NCBI RefSeq assembly: GCF_014287515.2
Contig: NZ_CP092473.1
Span: 2,569,001-2,633,000 of the forward strand
Direction of reading: 5' to 3'
DNA from: Roseburia rectibacter
GTDB lineage: Bacteria; Bacillota; Clostridia; Lachnospirales; Lachnospiraceae
DNA length: 64,000 bases
Below are positions 8,572 through 15,196 of the stretch, piece by piece. The notes beneath the pieces were generated by a model. The model had not been told where the DNA came from. It was given only the letters and a program-made list of their open reading frames with translations, and searched no databases. Every line of letters starts with the position of its first letter. Within the stretch, counting starts at the first letter, position 1. The position numbers were made by a program, and so were the translations under genes.

Positions 8572-9438
8572 TTAAAAGCGAAATACTCCCATAGAATATA
8601 ATATAAATACGATCAATACCACAAAATTTAAAATTGAAAACCAGGATAGCAGCTTCACATATCCTTTCACCGAATCAACGCCGCCTTCCATCTCATCCAT
8701 TTTTTCAATTTTAGAATCAAACTCATTGAACAGATCCTGTATGTTACGATAACATTTGACATTTTCCGTGTGTACTTTTTCAGAAAGATCCGTCTTAATA
8801 GACTCTAACTGTGACGTTGCATTCTCTAACAGCTCCTTGACCTCCGCAATCTGTCCTTCACTGAGCTTTTTGTTGGCAATTGCCTGTTCCTCTAAGAACT
8901 GCTTGTTCGCCGCAATCTGTTCCTCGTTTAATTTCCGGTTAGAAGCCGTCTGCTCCTCATTCATCTGACGATTTAAGGCAATCTGTTCCTCACTGGTTTT
9001 CCTGATATCAGCCACCTGTCCGGTAAGACCTGCCTCAATCTCTGTCATTTTCGTCGTCACTTTATCAGCAAGCGCATCTACTTTCCGTCCAAACTCGGTA
9101 ACAATCTTGTCCGCCTCTTCCTGACGTTCTGTTAAAATATGTTCTAACTCCTGTGCCTTGTCCGCTCTCTCATCCACAAGTGACTGCAGTTCCGCCGCTT
9201 TACTTTCTTTTGCTGCCAGAAGCACCTGAAGTTGTTTTGCTTTTTCACGAAACTCATCGATCTGACTGATCAGTAAATCTTCATTTTCCACGTCCTTTTG
9301 TGTCCTTTCCTGTTCCTGTTTGTTCATTTGTCCGCTCTCTTCCGGCTTTTTCCGGTCCAAATGACGTACATTCTGCGGTATAACCCGCTTTTTCTGGGGG
9401 TGAAGCTGTCTGAATACCATCTGCCATAAACCTGCCAT
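8572..9438 (-). CDS. tail-anchored coiled-coil protein with 11-residue repeats
   Basis: I do not recognise a named family. The product is about 288 residues, highly charged and predicted coiled coil through most of its length. Five tandem 11-residue units lie in the middle, beginning EEQIALNRQMN, EEQTASNRKLN, EEQIAANKQFL, EEQAIANKKLS and EGQIAEVKELL; this is a hendecad pattern. A single C-terminal hydrophobic segment (WFSILNFVVLIVFILYSMGV) ends three residues from the stop, so the protein looks tail-anchored with the coil in the cytoplasm. The start is uncertain: the ATG at 9438 has AGGGGG about 15 bases upstream, and an in-frame TTG at 9477 lacks a ribosome site. It is a single-gene unit with its own terminator. 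Confidence 0.7.
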   Translation of the reverse strand: MAGLWQMVFRQLHPQKKRVIPQNVRHLDRKKPEESGQMNKQEQERTQKDVENEDLLISQIDEFREKAKQLQVLLAAKESKAAELQSLVDERADKAQELEHILTERQEEADKIVTEFGRKVDALADKVTTKMTEIEAGLTGQVADIRKTSEEQIALNRQMNEEQTASNRKLNEEQIAANKQFLEEQAIANKKLSEGQIAEVKELLENATSQLESIKTDLSEKVHTENVKCYRNIQDLFNEFDSKIEKMDEMEGGVDSVKGYVKLLSWFSILNFVVLIVFILYSMGVFRF

Positions 9439-9591
9439 CTGTGTCCACTTCTTCCCCCTTTCTGATTTTTTTCGCAATATATCATGGTTATTCTATCATT
9501 ATCGTTTTTCTTTGTAAACAATAAATTATTTTCCATTATGTTAAACATGTGGACTGTGAAACTTTATATTTTCATTAAGGATCGCATAGAT

Positions 9592-9627
9592 GACAAAGAA
9601 GCGATTCCAACTGGAACCGCCTCTGTC
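9592..9627. repeat. long bulged inverted repeat in the gap before the coiled-coil gene
   Basis: Arms starting GACA and ending TGTC pair over about 15 bp (including GCG/CGC and TTCC/GGAA) with small bulges. There is no T run directly after it on either strand, so it is not a classical terminator. It lies just past the 3' end of the PTS permease gene. Confidence 0.35.
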
Positions 9628-9684
9628 AAAAAGGGATTATTTTTTCTTCAATATGATTTCATTTCACAAATAGTATGTTTTTGA

Positions 9685-11157
9685 TTATCTACATAATTTT
9701 TTGAACTCATCAGCTACGAACTGGACTTTTGTTCCAATGACAACCTGAACAGCTGTTTTACTTGGTCTGATAACACCAGCAGCCCCTGCTGATTTGATTT
9801 TCTTCTCATCTACTAAAGAACTGTCTTTTACCTCAAGCCGAAGTCTTGTAATGCAGTTATCAATACTTTTAATATTTGCTGCACCACCAACACCTTCTAA
9901 AATTGTTGCCGCTACAGTTGTGTAATCACTGCTCCCAAGGTCGACATTTTTCTCTGCTTCCACATCATCGTCTTCTCTACCAGGAGTTTTCAGATCAAAC
10001 TTTGTGATAGCGAAACGGAATACAACATAAAATACAATAAATGCTGCAATACCAAGTGGAATGATCATCCAGGTATTCTTTGCTGCCGGAAGGGTTGCAG
10101 AGAAAAGAAGGTCTGTTGCTCCAGCAGAGAAACTAAAACCTGCTCTAAATCCAACTAATACCGTAATCACTGTGAAGATACCATATAATAATGCATATAC
10201 AACATAAAGTGCCGGTGCAAGGAACATGAAACCAAACTCAAATGGCTCTGTAACACCACAGACAAATGCACAAACAGCTGCGGAGGCTACCAGACCGATT
10301 GCAACTTTCTTCTTATTACTCTTAGCAGTCTGAATCATAGCAAGAGCTGCACCCGGAATACCGAACATCATACATGGGAAGAATCCAGACATATACATAC
10401 CCAAATCCCATGTTACATCTGCCGACGTCTCGCCTGCCCAGAAATGTTGTAAATCCCCAAGTCCGATCGTATCAAACCAGAATACATTGTTCAGTGCATG
10501 ATGTAATCCGGTTGGAATCAGCAATCTGTTTAAGAATGCATAAATACCTGCACCAACAGGACCAAATCCAACAATTCCTTCACCGATTGAAACTAATGCT
10601 CCAAATAATAAAGGCCAGATGAATAATAAGATTGCGGATACAATGATAGAAACAACGCCTGCAACGATTGCTACACAACGCTTACCACTGAAGAATGATA
10701 ACCAGTCAGGTAATTTTGTACCTTTGAATTTGTTGTAGCATGTTGCACCGATGATACCGGCAAGGATACCGATAAATGGGTTTGCAATCTTACTGAATGC
10801 AAGCACTTTTGTCTCATTCTCTGCAATTACCGGCATTAACGTTGTAACAACCCCTGTAGAAAGAAGGTTTGTCATCATTAACCATGATGCCAAAGCTGCA
10901 AGAGCTGCTGTACCATCATTATCATCTGCCATACCAACGCCGACACCGATAACAAAAAGAATTGCCATGTTATCGATCAAAGCTCCTCCTGCTTTTACAA
11001 GGAAGAAACCGATCATCTGAACGATACCGGAAACATCGCCCCCCTGCATGGTAGATGGACATAGCGCATATCCAATACCCATTAAGATACCACAGATTGG
11101 AAGACACGCTACAGGAAGCATTAATGCTTTTCCCAATTTCTGTAAATACTTCATCAT
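9685..11157 (-). CDS. PTS permease EIIBC, N-acetylglucosamine/glucose type
   Basis: This membrane permease imports and phosphorylates a hexose using phosphate from HPr via EIIA. The first ~370 residues are the EIIC channel with about ten membrane segments; GLHHALNNVFWFD resembles NagE-type rather than PtsG-type permeases. A linker (~385-400) leads to the EIIB domain with phospho-cysteine at about 435 in DNCITRLRLEV. No EIIA is fused; the separate EIIA gene lies immediately upstream. It closes the licT-EIIA-EIIBC group, so expression should follow LicT antitermination. A 140-base spacer before the start holds a palindrome and a repeat copy. GlcNAc is the best guess for substrate, not proven. 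Confidence 0.88.
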   Translation of the reverse strand: MMKYLQKLGKALMLPVACLPICGILMGIGYALCPSTMQGGDVSGIVQMIGFFLVKAGGALIDNMAILFVIGVGVGMADDNDGTAALAALASWLMMTNLLSTGVVTTLMPVIAENETKVLAFSKIANPFIGILAGIIGATCYNKFKGTKLPDWLSFFSGKRCVAIVAGVVSIIVSAILLFIWPLLFGALVSIGEGIVGFGPVGAGIYAFLNRLLIPTGLHHALNNVFWFDTIGLGDLQHFWAGETSADVTWDLGMYMSGFFPCMMFGIPGAALAMIQTAKSNKKKVAIGLVASAAVCAFVCGVTEPFEFGFMFLAPALYVVYALLYGIFTVITVLVGFRAGFSFSAGATDLLFSATLPAAKNTWMIIPLGIAAFIVFYVVFRFAITKFDLKTPGREDDDVEAEKNVDLGSSDYTTVAATILEGVGGAANIKSIDNCITRLRLEVKDSSLVDEKKIKSAGAAGVIRPSKTAVQVVIGTKVQFVADEFKKLCR

Positions 11158-11258
11158 AATAAAAGCTCCTCCTTTTTTTTATCCCTTTTCATTTTATTTT
11201 ATGCCGTTATAAGTACGGCTAAAATACATTTTAATCTCCATTCTTGCGCTGTCTTTCA

Positions 11259-11277
11259 ATGAAAACAACGTTTTCAT
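11259..11277. promoter_or_regulatory. perfect 19-bp palindrome in the EIIA-EIIBC spacer
   Basis: ATGAAAAC-AAC-GTTTTCAT has 8-base arms and a 3-base centre. It resembles a LacI-family or cre-like operator but is three bases longer at the centre than the usual cre. It could equally act as an RNA hairpin between the two cistrons. Confidence 0.4.
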
Positions 11278-11296
11278 TTGCATCTCAAGTTTGTGC
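11277..11296. repeat. partial copy of a three-copy interspersed repeat
   Basis: The 20 bases starting TTTGCATCTCAAG match copies at 25781 and 58311. The element is cut short here by the end of the EIIA gene. Confidence 0.5.
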
Positions 11297-11297
11297 T

Positions 11298-11780
11298 TTA
11301 TTTATTTAGGATCAATACTGTGTCGCCAGGTTCTACTTCCTGATCTGTCACTGTTTCCACTGTCTGATAATCTGATGTATTGCACACAACCACAGGCGTG
11401 ATCACGTCATAACCGGCTTTTTTTACTGCGTCAAGATCAGCCTCTATCAACAGTTCTCCCTTTTTCACAGAATCACCATTGCCTTTATATGCAGTAAAAT
11501 GTTCTCCCTTTAATGCAACCGTATCAAGTCCTATGTGTATGAGCAGTTCTACACCTTCTGAAGTCGTCATACTTACTGCATGCATCGTATCAAATAACAT
11601 CTCAATCGTACCATCGGCCGGTGCATATATCCTGCCTTCCGCAGGAATAATTGCAACACCTTTTCCTAAAATCTCCTCTCCAAAAGTTGGATCACTTACA
11701 TTACTGATCGCAACCGTTTTTCCTTTTACTGGTGAACCTATCTCAATCCCTTTTTCTTTTTTCTTAAAAAAATCAAACAT
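11298..11780 (-). CDS. PTS EIIA component, glucose (Crr) type
   Basis: This single-domain cytosolic phosphocarrier passes phosphate from HPr-His15 to the EIIB cysteine. The phospho-histidine is about His82 in ELLIHIGLDTVALKGEHF, with the second active-site His67 in DTMHAVS. I chose the ATG at 11780 because AAAGAGG sits at good spacing; longer frames begin inside the licT spacer. At 160 residues it matches free-standing EIIA-Glc proteins. It lies 35 bases after licT and 140 bases before the EIIBC gene. As in other systems it may also signal sugar status, but no target is visible here. Confidence 0.9.
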   Translation of the reverse strand: MFDFFKKKEKGIEIGSPVKGKTVAISNVSDPTFGEEILGKGVAIIPAEGRIYAPADGTIEMLFDTMHAVSMTTSEGVELLIHIGLDTVALKGEHFTAYKGNGDSVKKGELLIEADLDAVKKAGYDVITPVVVCNTSDYQTVETVTDQEVEPGDTVLILNK

Positions 11781-11815
11781 TTCCATACCTCTTTTCTGCT
11801 GTATTATTGTCAGGT

Positions 11816-12649
11816 TTATCCTGCCATACACACACGTTTTATATGTATCGCCAGAAACATGATTTCCTCGCTGGCAATTCCGCTGCCATATTCCTTTTCA
11901 ATATATTCAGCAATATGTTTACTGCATTCATATTCCTTCGGATACTTATTTTCCATCATCCTTGCAAATTCAATCTCCTCATCTTTCAACAATTCATGCC
12001 GGTAAAGGCGCTGTACCAAAAACTTAAGATGAGTGATAAATCTCTCATAATGCAGGGATTCCTCATCAAACTCAATTCCCATTTCCAACCTGACCAGTTC
12101 TAAAATCTTCTGAATCATATTCGTCATTTCAAATGTATCATTGATCGTCGTGTTGTATTCTGCATTCACAAAATGCAGGGCTATAAATCCTGCTTCATCT
12201 TCCGTAAACTCTGTACCCAGCTTCTCATTCAAAAGATCAACTGCATATTTTCCCATCAGATATTCCTGATGGTAAAACCTCTTAGTCTCCCAAAGTAATG
12301 CATTCTTCAATTGAATCCCCTGCGACTGTCTCTGGATTGCAAAATTAATATGATCTGTCAAAGTGATGTATATATTCTGATTCAGTTGTACATTCAGATT
12401 CTTTATTGCGTAGGATATAATATCATTGGTAAGCTGCATGTGCTCTAATGGAATATTTTCTAAAAGTTCCTGAAACTGTCTGGAAAGCTTCTCATTCTCA
12501 ATACGAAAAACCTTCTCGATTTTGCTTTCATCAATCAGTTCTCCCGTATGCGCCTTAAACCCGATTCCCTTACCCATGATAACAATTTCCTGCTGATTCA
12601 CATCATATGCTGATATTACATTGTTATTAATCACTTTCTGGATAACCAT
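11816..12649 (-). CDS. licT: LicT/BglG-family transcriptional antiterminator
   Basis: The 277-residue RNA-binding regulator has a CAT domain (about 1-55; IQKVINNNVISAYD, EIVIMGKGIGF) and two PTS regulation domains (about 65-170 and 175-277). Histidines for PTS phosphorylation are in TDHINFAIQ, FIALHFVNAE, ITHLKFL and FLAIHIKRV. When sugar flows, dephosphorylation by the EII and phosphorylation by HPr are expected to activate it. It would then bind the RAT hairpin and prevent termination. The cognate RAT overlapping a terminator lies directly upstream of this gene, so the protein should control its own operon (licT-EIIA-EIIBC). The ATG start has GGAG six bases upstream. Confidence 0.94.
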   Translation of the reverse strand: MVIQKVINNNVISAYDVNQQEIVIMGKGIGFKAHTGELIDESKIEKVFRIENEKLSRQFQELLENIPLEHMQLTNDIISYAIKNLNVQLNQNIYITLTDHINFAIQRQSQGIQLKNALLWETKRFYHQEYLMGKYAVDLLNEKLGTEFTEDEAGFIALHFVNAEYNTTINDTFEMTNMIQKILELVRLEMGIEFDEESLHYERFITHLKFLVQRLYRHELLKDEEIEFARMMENKYPKEYECSKHIAEYIEKEYGSGIASEEIMFLAIHIKRVCMAG

Positions 12650-12671
12650 ATTCCACTCCGTTTTTGTCCCT

Positions 12672-12729
12672 AATAATTAAAAAAACCAAATTTTACAAAA
12701 TCCAAGCCAGATATGTAAAATTTGGTTTT
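12672..12729 (-). terminator. leader terminator controlled by LicT
   Basis: On the minus strand AAAACCAAATTTTAC (12729-12715) pairs with its complement at 12696-12682, followed by a run of T. Its 5' arm shares the AAAACC end of the RAT, so the two structures exclude each other. Confidence 0.9.
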
Positions 12730-12751
12730 GCCTGCTTACCAGTAACAATCC
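12724..12751 (-). promoter_or_regulatory. RAT: ribonucleic antiterminator for LicT
   Basis: The 28-base minus-strand segment begins GGATTGTTACTG and ends GCAGGCAAAACC, matching the LicT/SacY class of RAT sequences almost exactly. It lies about 20 bases after the predicted start site and overlaps the terminator's upstream arm. Confidence 0.93.
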
Positions 12752-12777
12752 AATGTGCTCTGTTTCTATCTAAATAG

Positions 12778-12806
12778 ATTGTAGCATTTATTGTTTATTA
12801 TGTCAA
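12778..12806 (-). promoter_or_regulatory. sigma-A promoter of the licT-EIIA-EIIBC operon
   Basis: Minus strand: TTGACA (12806-12801), a 17-base spacer, TACAAT (12783-12778). Transcription would start near 12771, just ahead of the RAT. Confidence 0.88.
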
Positions 12807-12886
12807 GTTTTATTCTTATTATATTTGTTTTTTTGTTAATATCCACCATGTTTTTTTCAAAAACCTGTACACAACAACTAATTATC

Positions 12887-13144
12887 TCACAAATTTGTTT
12901 CAAAGAAAGATTTTAATGCATCATATGCCGCATCTTCGTCAGTACCTTCCACTGTTATAGTCACAGTCTGGTCTTTTTTTACTCCCATACTCATAACTGC
13001 CATCAGACGGGCTGCATCAATTACTTTTCCGTCTTTTTCGAGAGTTACTTTACTTTTAAAATTTTTAACCTCTTTTACGAGCATTCCCGCCGGTCTTGCA
13101 TGAATACCCAATTCGTCCTTTACTGTGTAACTGAATGATTTCAT
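12887..13144 (-). CDS. ptsH: HPr phosphocarrier protein lacking the regulatory Ser46
   Basis: HPr passes phosphate from enzyme I to EIIA domains. The 85-residue protein has phospho-His15 in GIHARPAG. Aligned without gaps to Bacillus HPr, position 46, normally Ser and the HPr kinase target, is Arg (AARLMAVMS; the following Ser is at 52). Ser-phosphorylation and CcpA co-repression through this protein are therefore unlikely. The gene lies 23 bases after ptsI, reversing the usual ptsH-ptsI order. The ATG start has AGGAGG upstream. The licT promoter begins about 80 bases beyond its stop. Confidence 0.93.
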   Translation of the reverse strand: MKSFSYTVKDELGIHARPAGMLVKEVKNFKSKVTLEKDGKVIDAARLMAVMSMGVKKDQTVTITVEGTDEDAAYDALKSFFETNL

Positions 13145-13167
13145 TTTAATTTCCTCCTATGCTTAGA

Positions 13168-14781
13168 TTATGCATTTATTATTTTATTTCTTACAGGCAG
13201 CACCATTGCAGGTGATACCGATAATTCATCAATGCCCATTTTCACAAATGTTTCTGTCAAAGTCAGATCTGCTCCAAGTTCTCCGCAAATTCCTGCCCAG
13301 ATTCCTTCTTCATGGGCACTGTCAATGACCATCTGGATCATTTTGAGTACTGCCGGATGATGTGAATCATAGAAACGGTCAAGTTTTGCATTCTGCCTGT
13401 CAATAGCAAGCGTATACTGTGTCAGGTCATTGGTTCCAATACTAAAGAAATCCACCTCTTTTGCGAGATCATCTGCGATCATAACTGCTGCAGGAGTCTC
13501 GATCATAACTCCAAATTCAACTTCTTTATATGGCAATCCCTCTGCAGACAATTCCGCTTTCACTTCCTCCATGATTTCTTTTACTTTTTTCACTTCCCAT
13601 ACAGATGCGATCATAGGAACCATAATGGAAATATTGCCAAACATGCTTGCACGCAGCAACGCTCTTAACTGTGTTTTAAAAATTTCCGGCCGGTTCAGGC
13701 AGATTCTTACTGCACGATATCCCAATGCCGGATTATCCTCACGATCAAGTCCAAAATAATCTATCTGCTTGTCTGCTCCGATATCTAATGTGCGGATGAT
13801 CACCTTTTTTCCAGCCATCACTTCTGCAACCGTTTTATAGGCCTGAAACTGTTCTTCCTCTGTTGGAAAATGATCACTCTGCAAATATAAAAACTCACTT
13901 CTGAAAAGTCCGATTCCGGCTGCATCATTCTGTAAAACAGCTCCTAAATCTTTTACCTCACCAATATTAGCATAGAGTTTGATCTCTTTTCCATCTTTTG
14001 TAACAGTCGGTTTTCCCTTTAACTGCTGTAATAATTCCTGACGTTTCTTCTCATTCTGCTGTTTTTTCTCGTATTCTTTTAATATTTCTTCCTCTGGATC
14101 AAGGATCAAAATACCCTTAAATCCATCTATAATTGCATACTTTCCATTCACTTCTTTTGGAATTGCCGCTGATACCAATGCCGGAATATTCATCGTTCTG
14201 GCAAGAATGGCTGTATGAGAATTTGTAGAGCCTTGTCTTGTCACAAATGCAAGCACTCTCTCCCGTTCTAACTGAATTGTCTCGCTCGGAGCAAGGTCGT
14301 CCGCTGCTATAATATATTTTTCTTCATCGGCCGCATGCACAGTTTCTTCCTTCCGGGATAAAATACGGATCACACGTTCAGAAATATCTTTTACATCTGC
14401 TGCACGTTCTTTCATATAATCGTCATCCATATCCGCAAACATCCTTGCAAAATTATCTCCCGTCGTCGCTACAGCAAATTCTGCGTTCACAGACTGCGCT
14501 ACTATGATATTACGAATAGAATCCAGATAATCTTCATCCTCTAACATCATCTGATGTACTTCAAAAATTGCTGCATTTGCTTCACCAACTTCTTTGACTG
14601 CCTTGTCATAAAGTGCCTTTAATTCTTCTGTTGCCTGATTTTTGGCTGCTCTAAAACGTGAAATTTCTGCCTGTGTGTCATCAATTTTCACACGTCTTAC
14701 CACATTGTTTTCTTTAAAAACTTCTTTGATTTTTCCAATCGCAATTCCTCCGAATGCAATCTTTCCATTAATTTGCTGCAT
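13168..14781 (-). CDS. ptsI: PTS enzyme I (phosphoenolpyruvate-protein phosphotransferase)
   Basis: Enzyme I takes phosphate from PEP and gives it to HPr-His15. The phospho-histidine lies in GSTNSHTAILARTMNIP (about residue 188). The C-terminal PEP-binding barrel has LFRSEFLYL, IRTLDIGADKQ and FSIGTNDLTQYTLA. I chose the ATG at 14781, preceded by AGAGGGGGG; this gives 537 residues, a little short of the typical ~570. It is the first gene of ptsI-ptsH and is preceded by a promoter and a terminator-like leader, so its transcription is probably attenuated. Confidence 0.95.
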   Translation of the reverse strand: MQQINGKIAFGGIAIGKIKEVFKENNVVRRVKIDDTQAEISRFRAAKNQATEELKALYDKAVKEVGEANAAIFEVHQMMLEDEDYLDSIRNIIVAQSVNAEFAVATTGDNFARMFADMDDDYMKERAADVKDISERVIRILSRKEETVHAADEEKYIIAADDLAPSETIQLERERVLAFVTRQGSTNSHTAILARTMNIPALVSAAIPKEVNGKYAIIDGFKGILILDPEEEILKEYEKKQQNEKKRQELLQQLKGKPTVTKDGKEIKLYANIGEVKDLGAVLQNDAAGIGLFRSEFLYLQSDHFPTEEEQFQAYKTVAEVMAGKKVIIRTLDIGADKQIDYFGLDREDNPALGYRAVRICLNRPEIFKTQLRALLRASMFGNISIMVPMIASVWEVKKVKEIMEEVKAELSAEGLPYKEVEFGVMIETPAAVMIADDLAKEVDFFSIGTNDLTQYTLAIDRQNAKLDRFYDSHHPAVLKMIQMVIDSAHEEGIWAGICGELGADLTLTETFVKMGIDELSVSPAMVLPVRNKIINA

Positions 14782-14839
14782 TTGTTTCCCCCCTCTAAAC
14801 AACAAGTCACATTACTCTACCACATCTGCATTCAAAATC

Positions 14840-14890
14840 AAAAAAACCGAAAAAGCACACGCAATCATAAGCGTCTTACTTTTTCGGTTT
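14840..14890 (-). terminator. terminator-like hairpin in the ptsI leader (candidate attenuator)
   Basis: On the minus strand AAACCGAAAAAG pairs perfectly with CTTTTTCGGTTT, with an inner near-perfect 6-bp stem, followed by TTTT. It lies after the ptsI promoter and about 60 bases before the ptsI start. It therefore cannot be a simple 3' terminator of nifJ, which has its own. Confidence 0.75.
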
Positions 14891-14915
14891 AGTACATTTG
14901 CATGTGAACTACCCT
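14887..14915 (-). promoter_or_regulatory. candidate divergent RAT-like hairpin in the ptsI leader
   Basis: The 29-base minus-strand segment runs from GGGTAG to TAAACC with an inner ACAT-GCAA-ATGT stem. It shares its AAACC end with the terminator's 5' arm, the same overlap seen at licT. The sequence is not a LicT RAT; a different antiterminator or simple attenuation is possible. Confidence 0.35.
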
Positions 14916-14929
14916 CTATATGTATTTTT

Positions 14930-14958
14930 ATTATACGTTTTTACCCTGTTTTTGTCAA
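14930..14958 (-). promoter_or_regulatory. sigma-A promoter of ptsI-ptsH
   Basis: Minus strand: TTGACA (14958-14953), 17 bases, TATAAT (14935-14930). Both hexamers match consensus exactly. The start near 14923 leaves a leader of about 140 bases. The rest of the 415-base gap 14782-15196 holds the leader hairpins and the nifJ terminator, and no gene. Confidence 0.9.
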
Positions 14959-15124
14959 TACACAATTTCGTATTATGCTAATTATATACTTTGTATACAA
15001 TTATGATATAATTTTCGACATATTTTCACAGATACATCTTATCTATTGGACCGCCTGCTATCTGTTCCATGCTCCAGTTATAATCCTGTAACCAAAAGTT
15101 TATTTTATCACCAGCTTCTGACTT

Positions 15125-15163
15125 ACAAAAAACCCGAAAAGGCTTATACCTTTCCGGGCTTTG
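15125..15163 (-). terminator. intrinsic terminator of nifJ
   Basis: On the minus strand AAAGCCCGGAAAGG and CCTTTTCGGG form a stem with a 6-base loop, followed by TTTTTT. It lies 34 bases past the nifJ stop. Confidence 0.85.
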
Positions 15164-15196
15164 GAAATTTACATCAATTCAGACAAGATCTGCAGC

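Noticed and set aside
9592..9627. Terminator for the EIIBC gene
   Set aside because: The inverted repeat is good but no T run follows on either strand, so it is listed only as a repeat.
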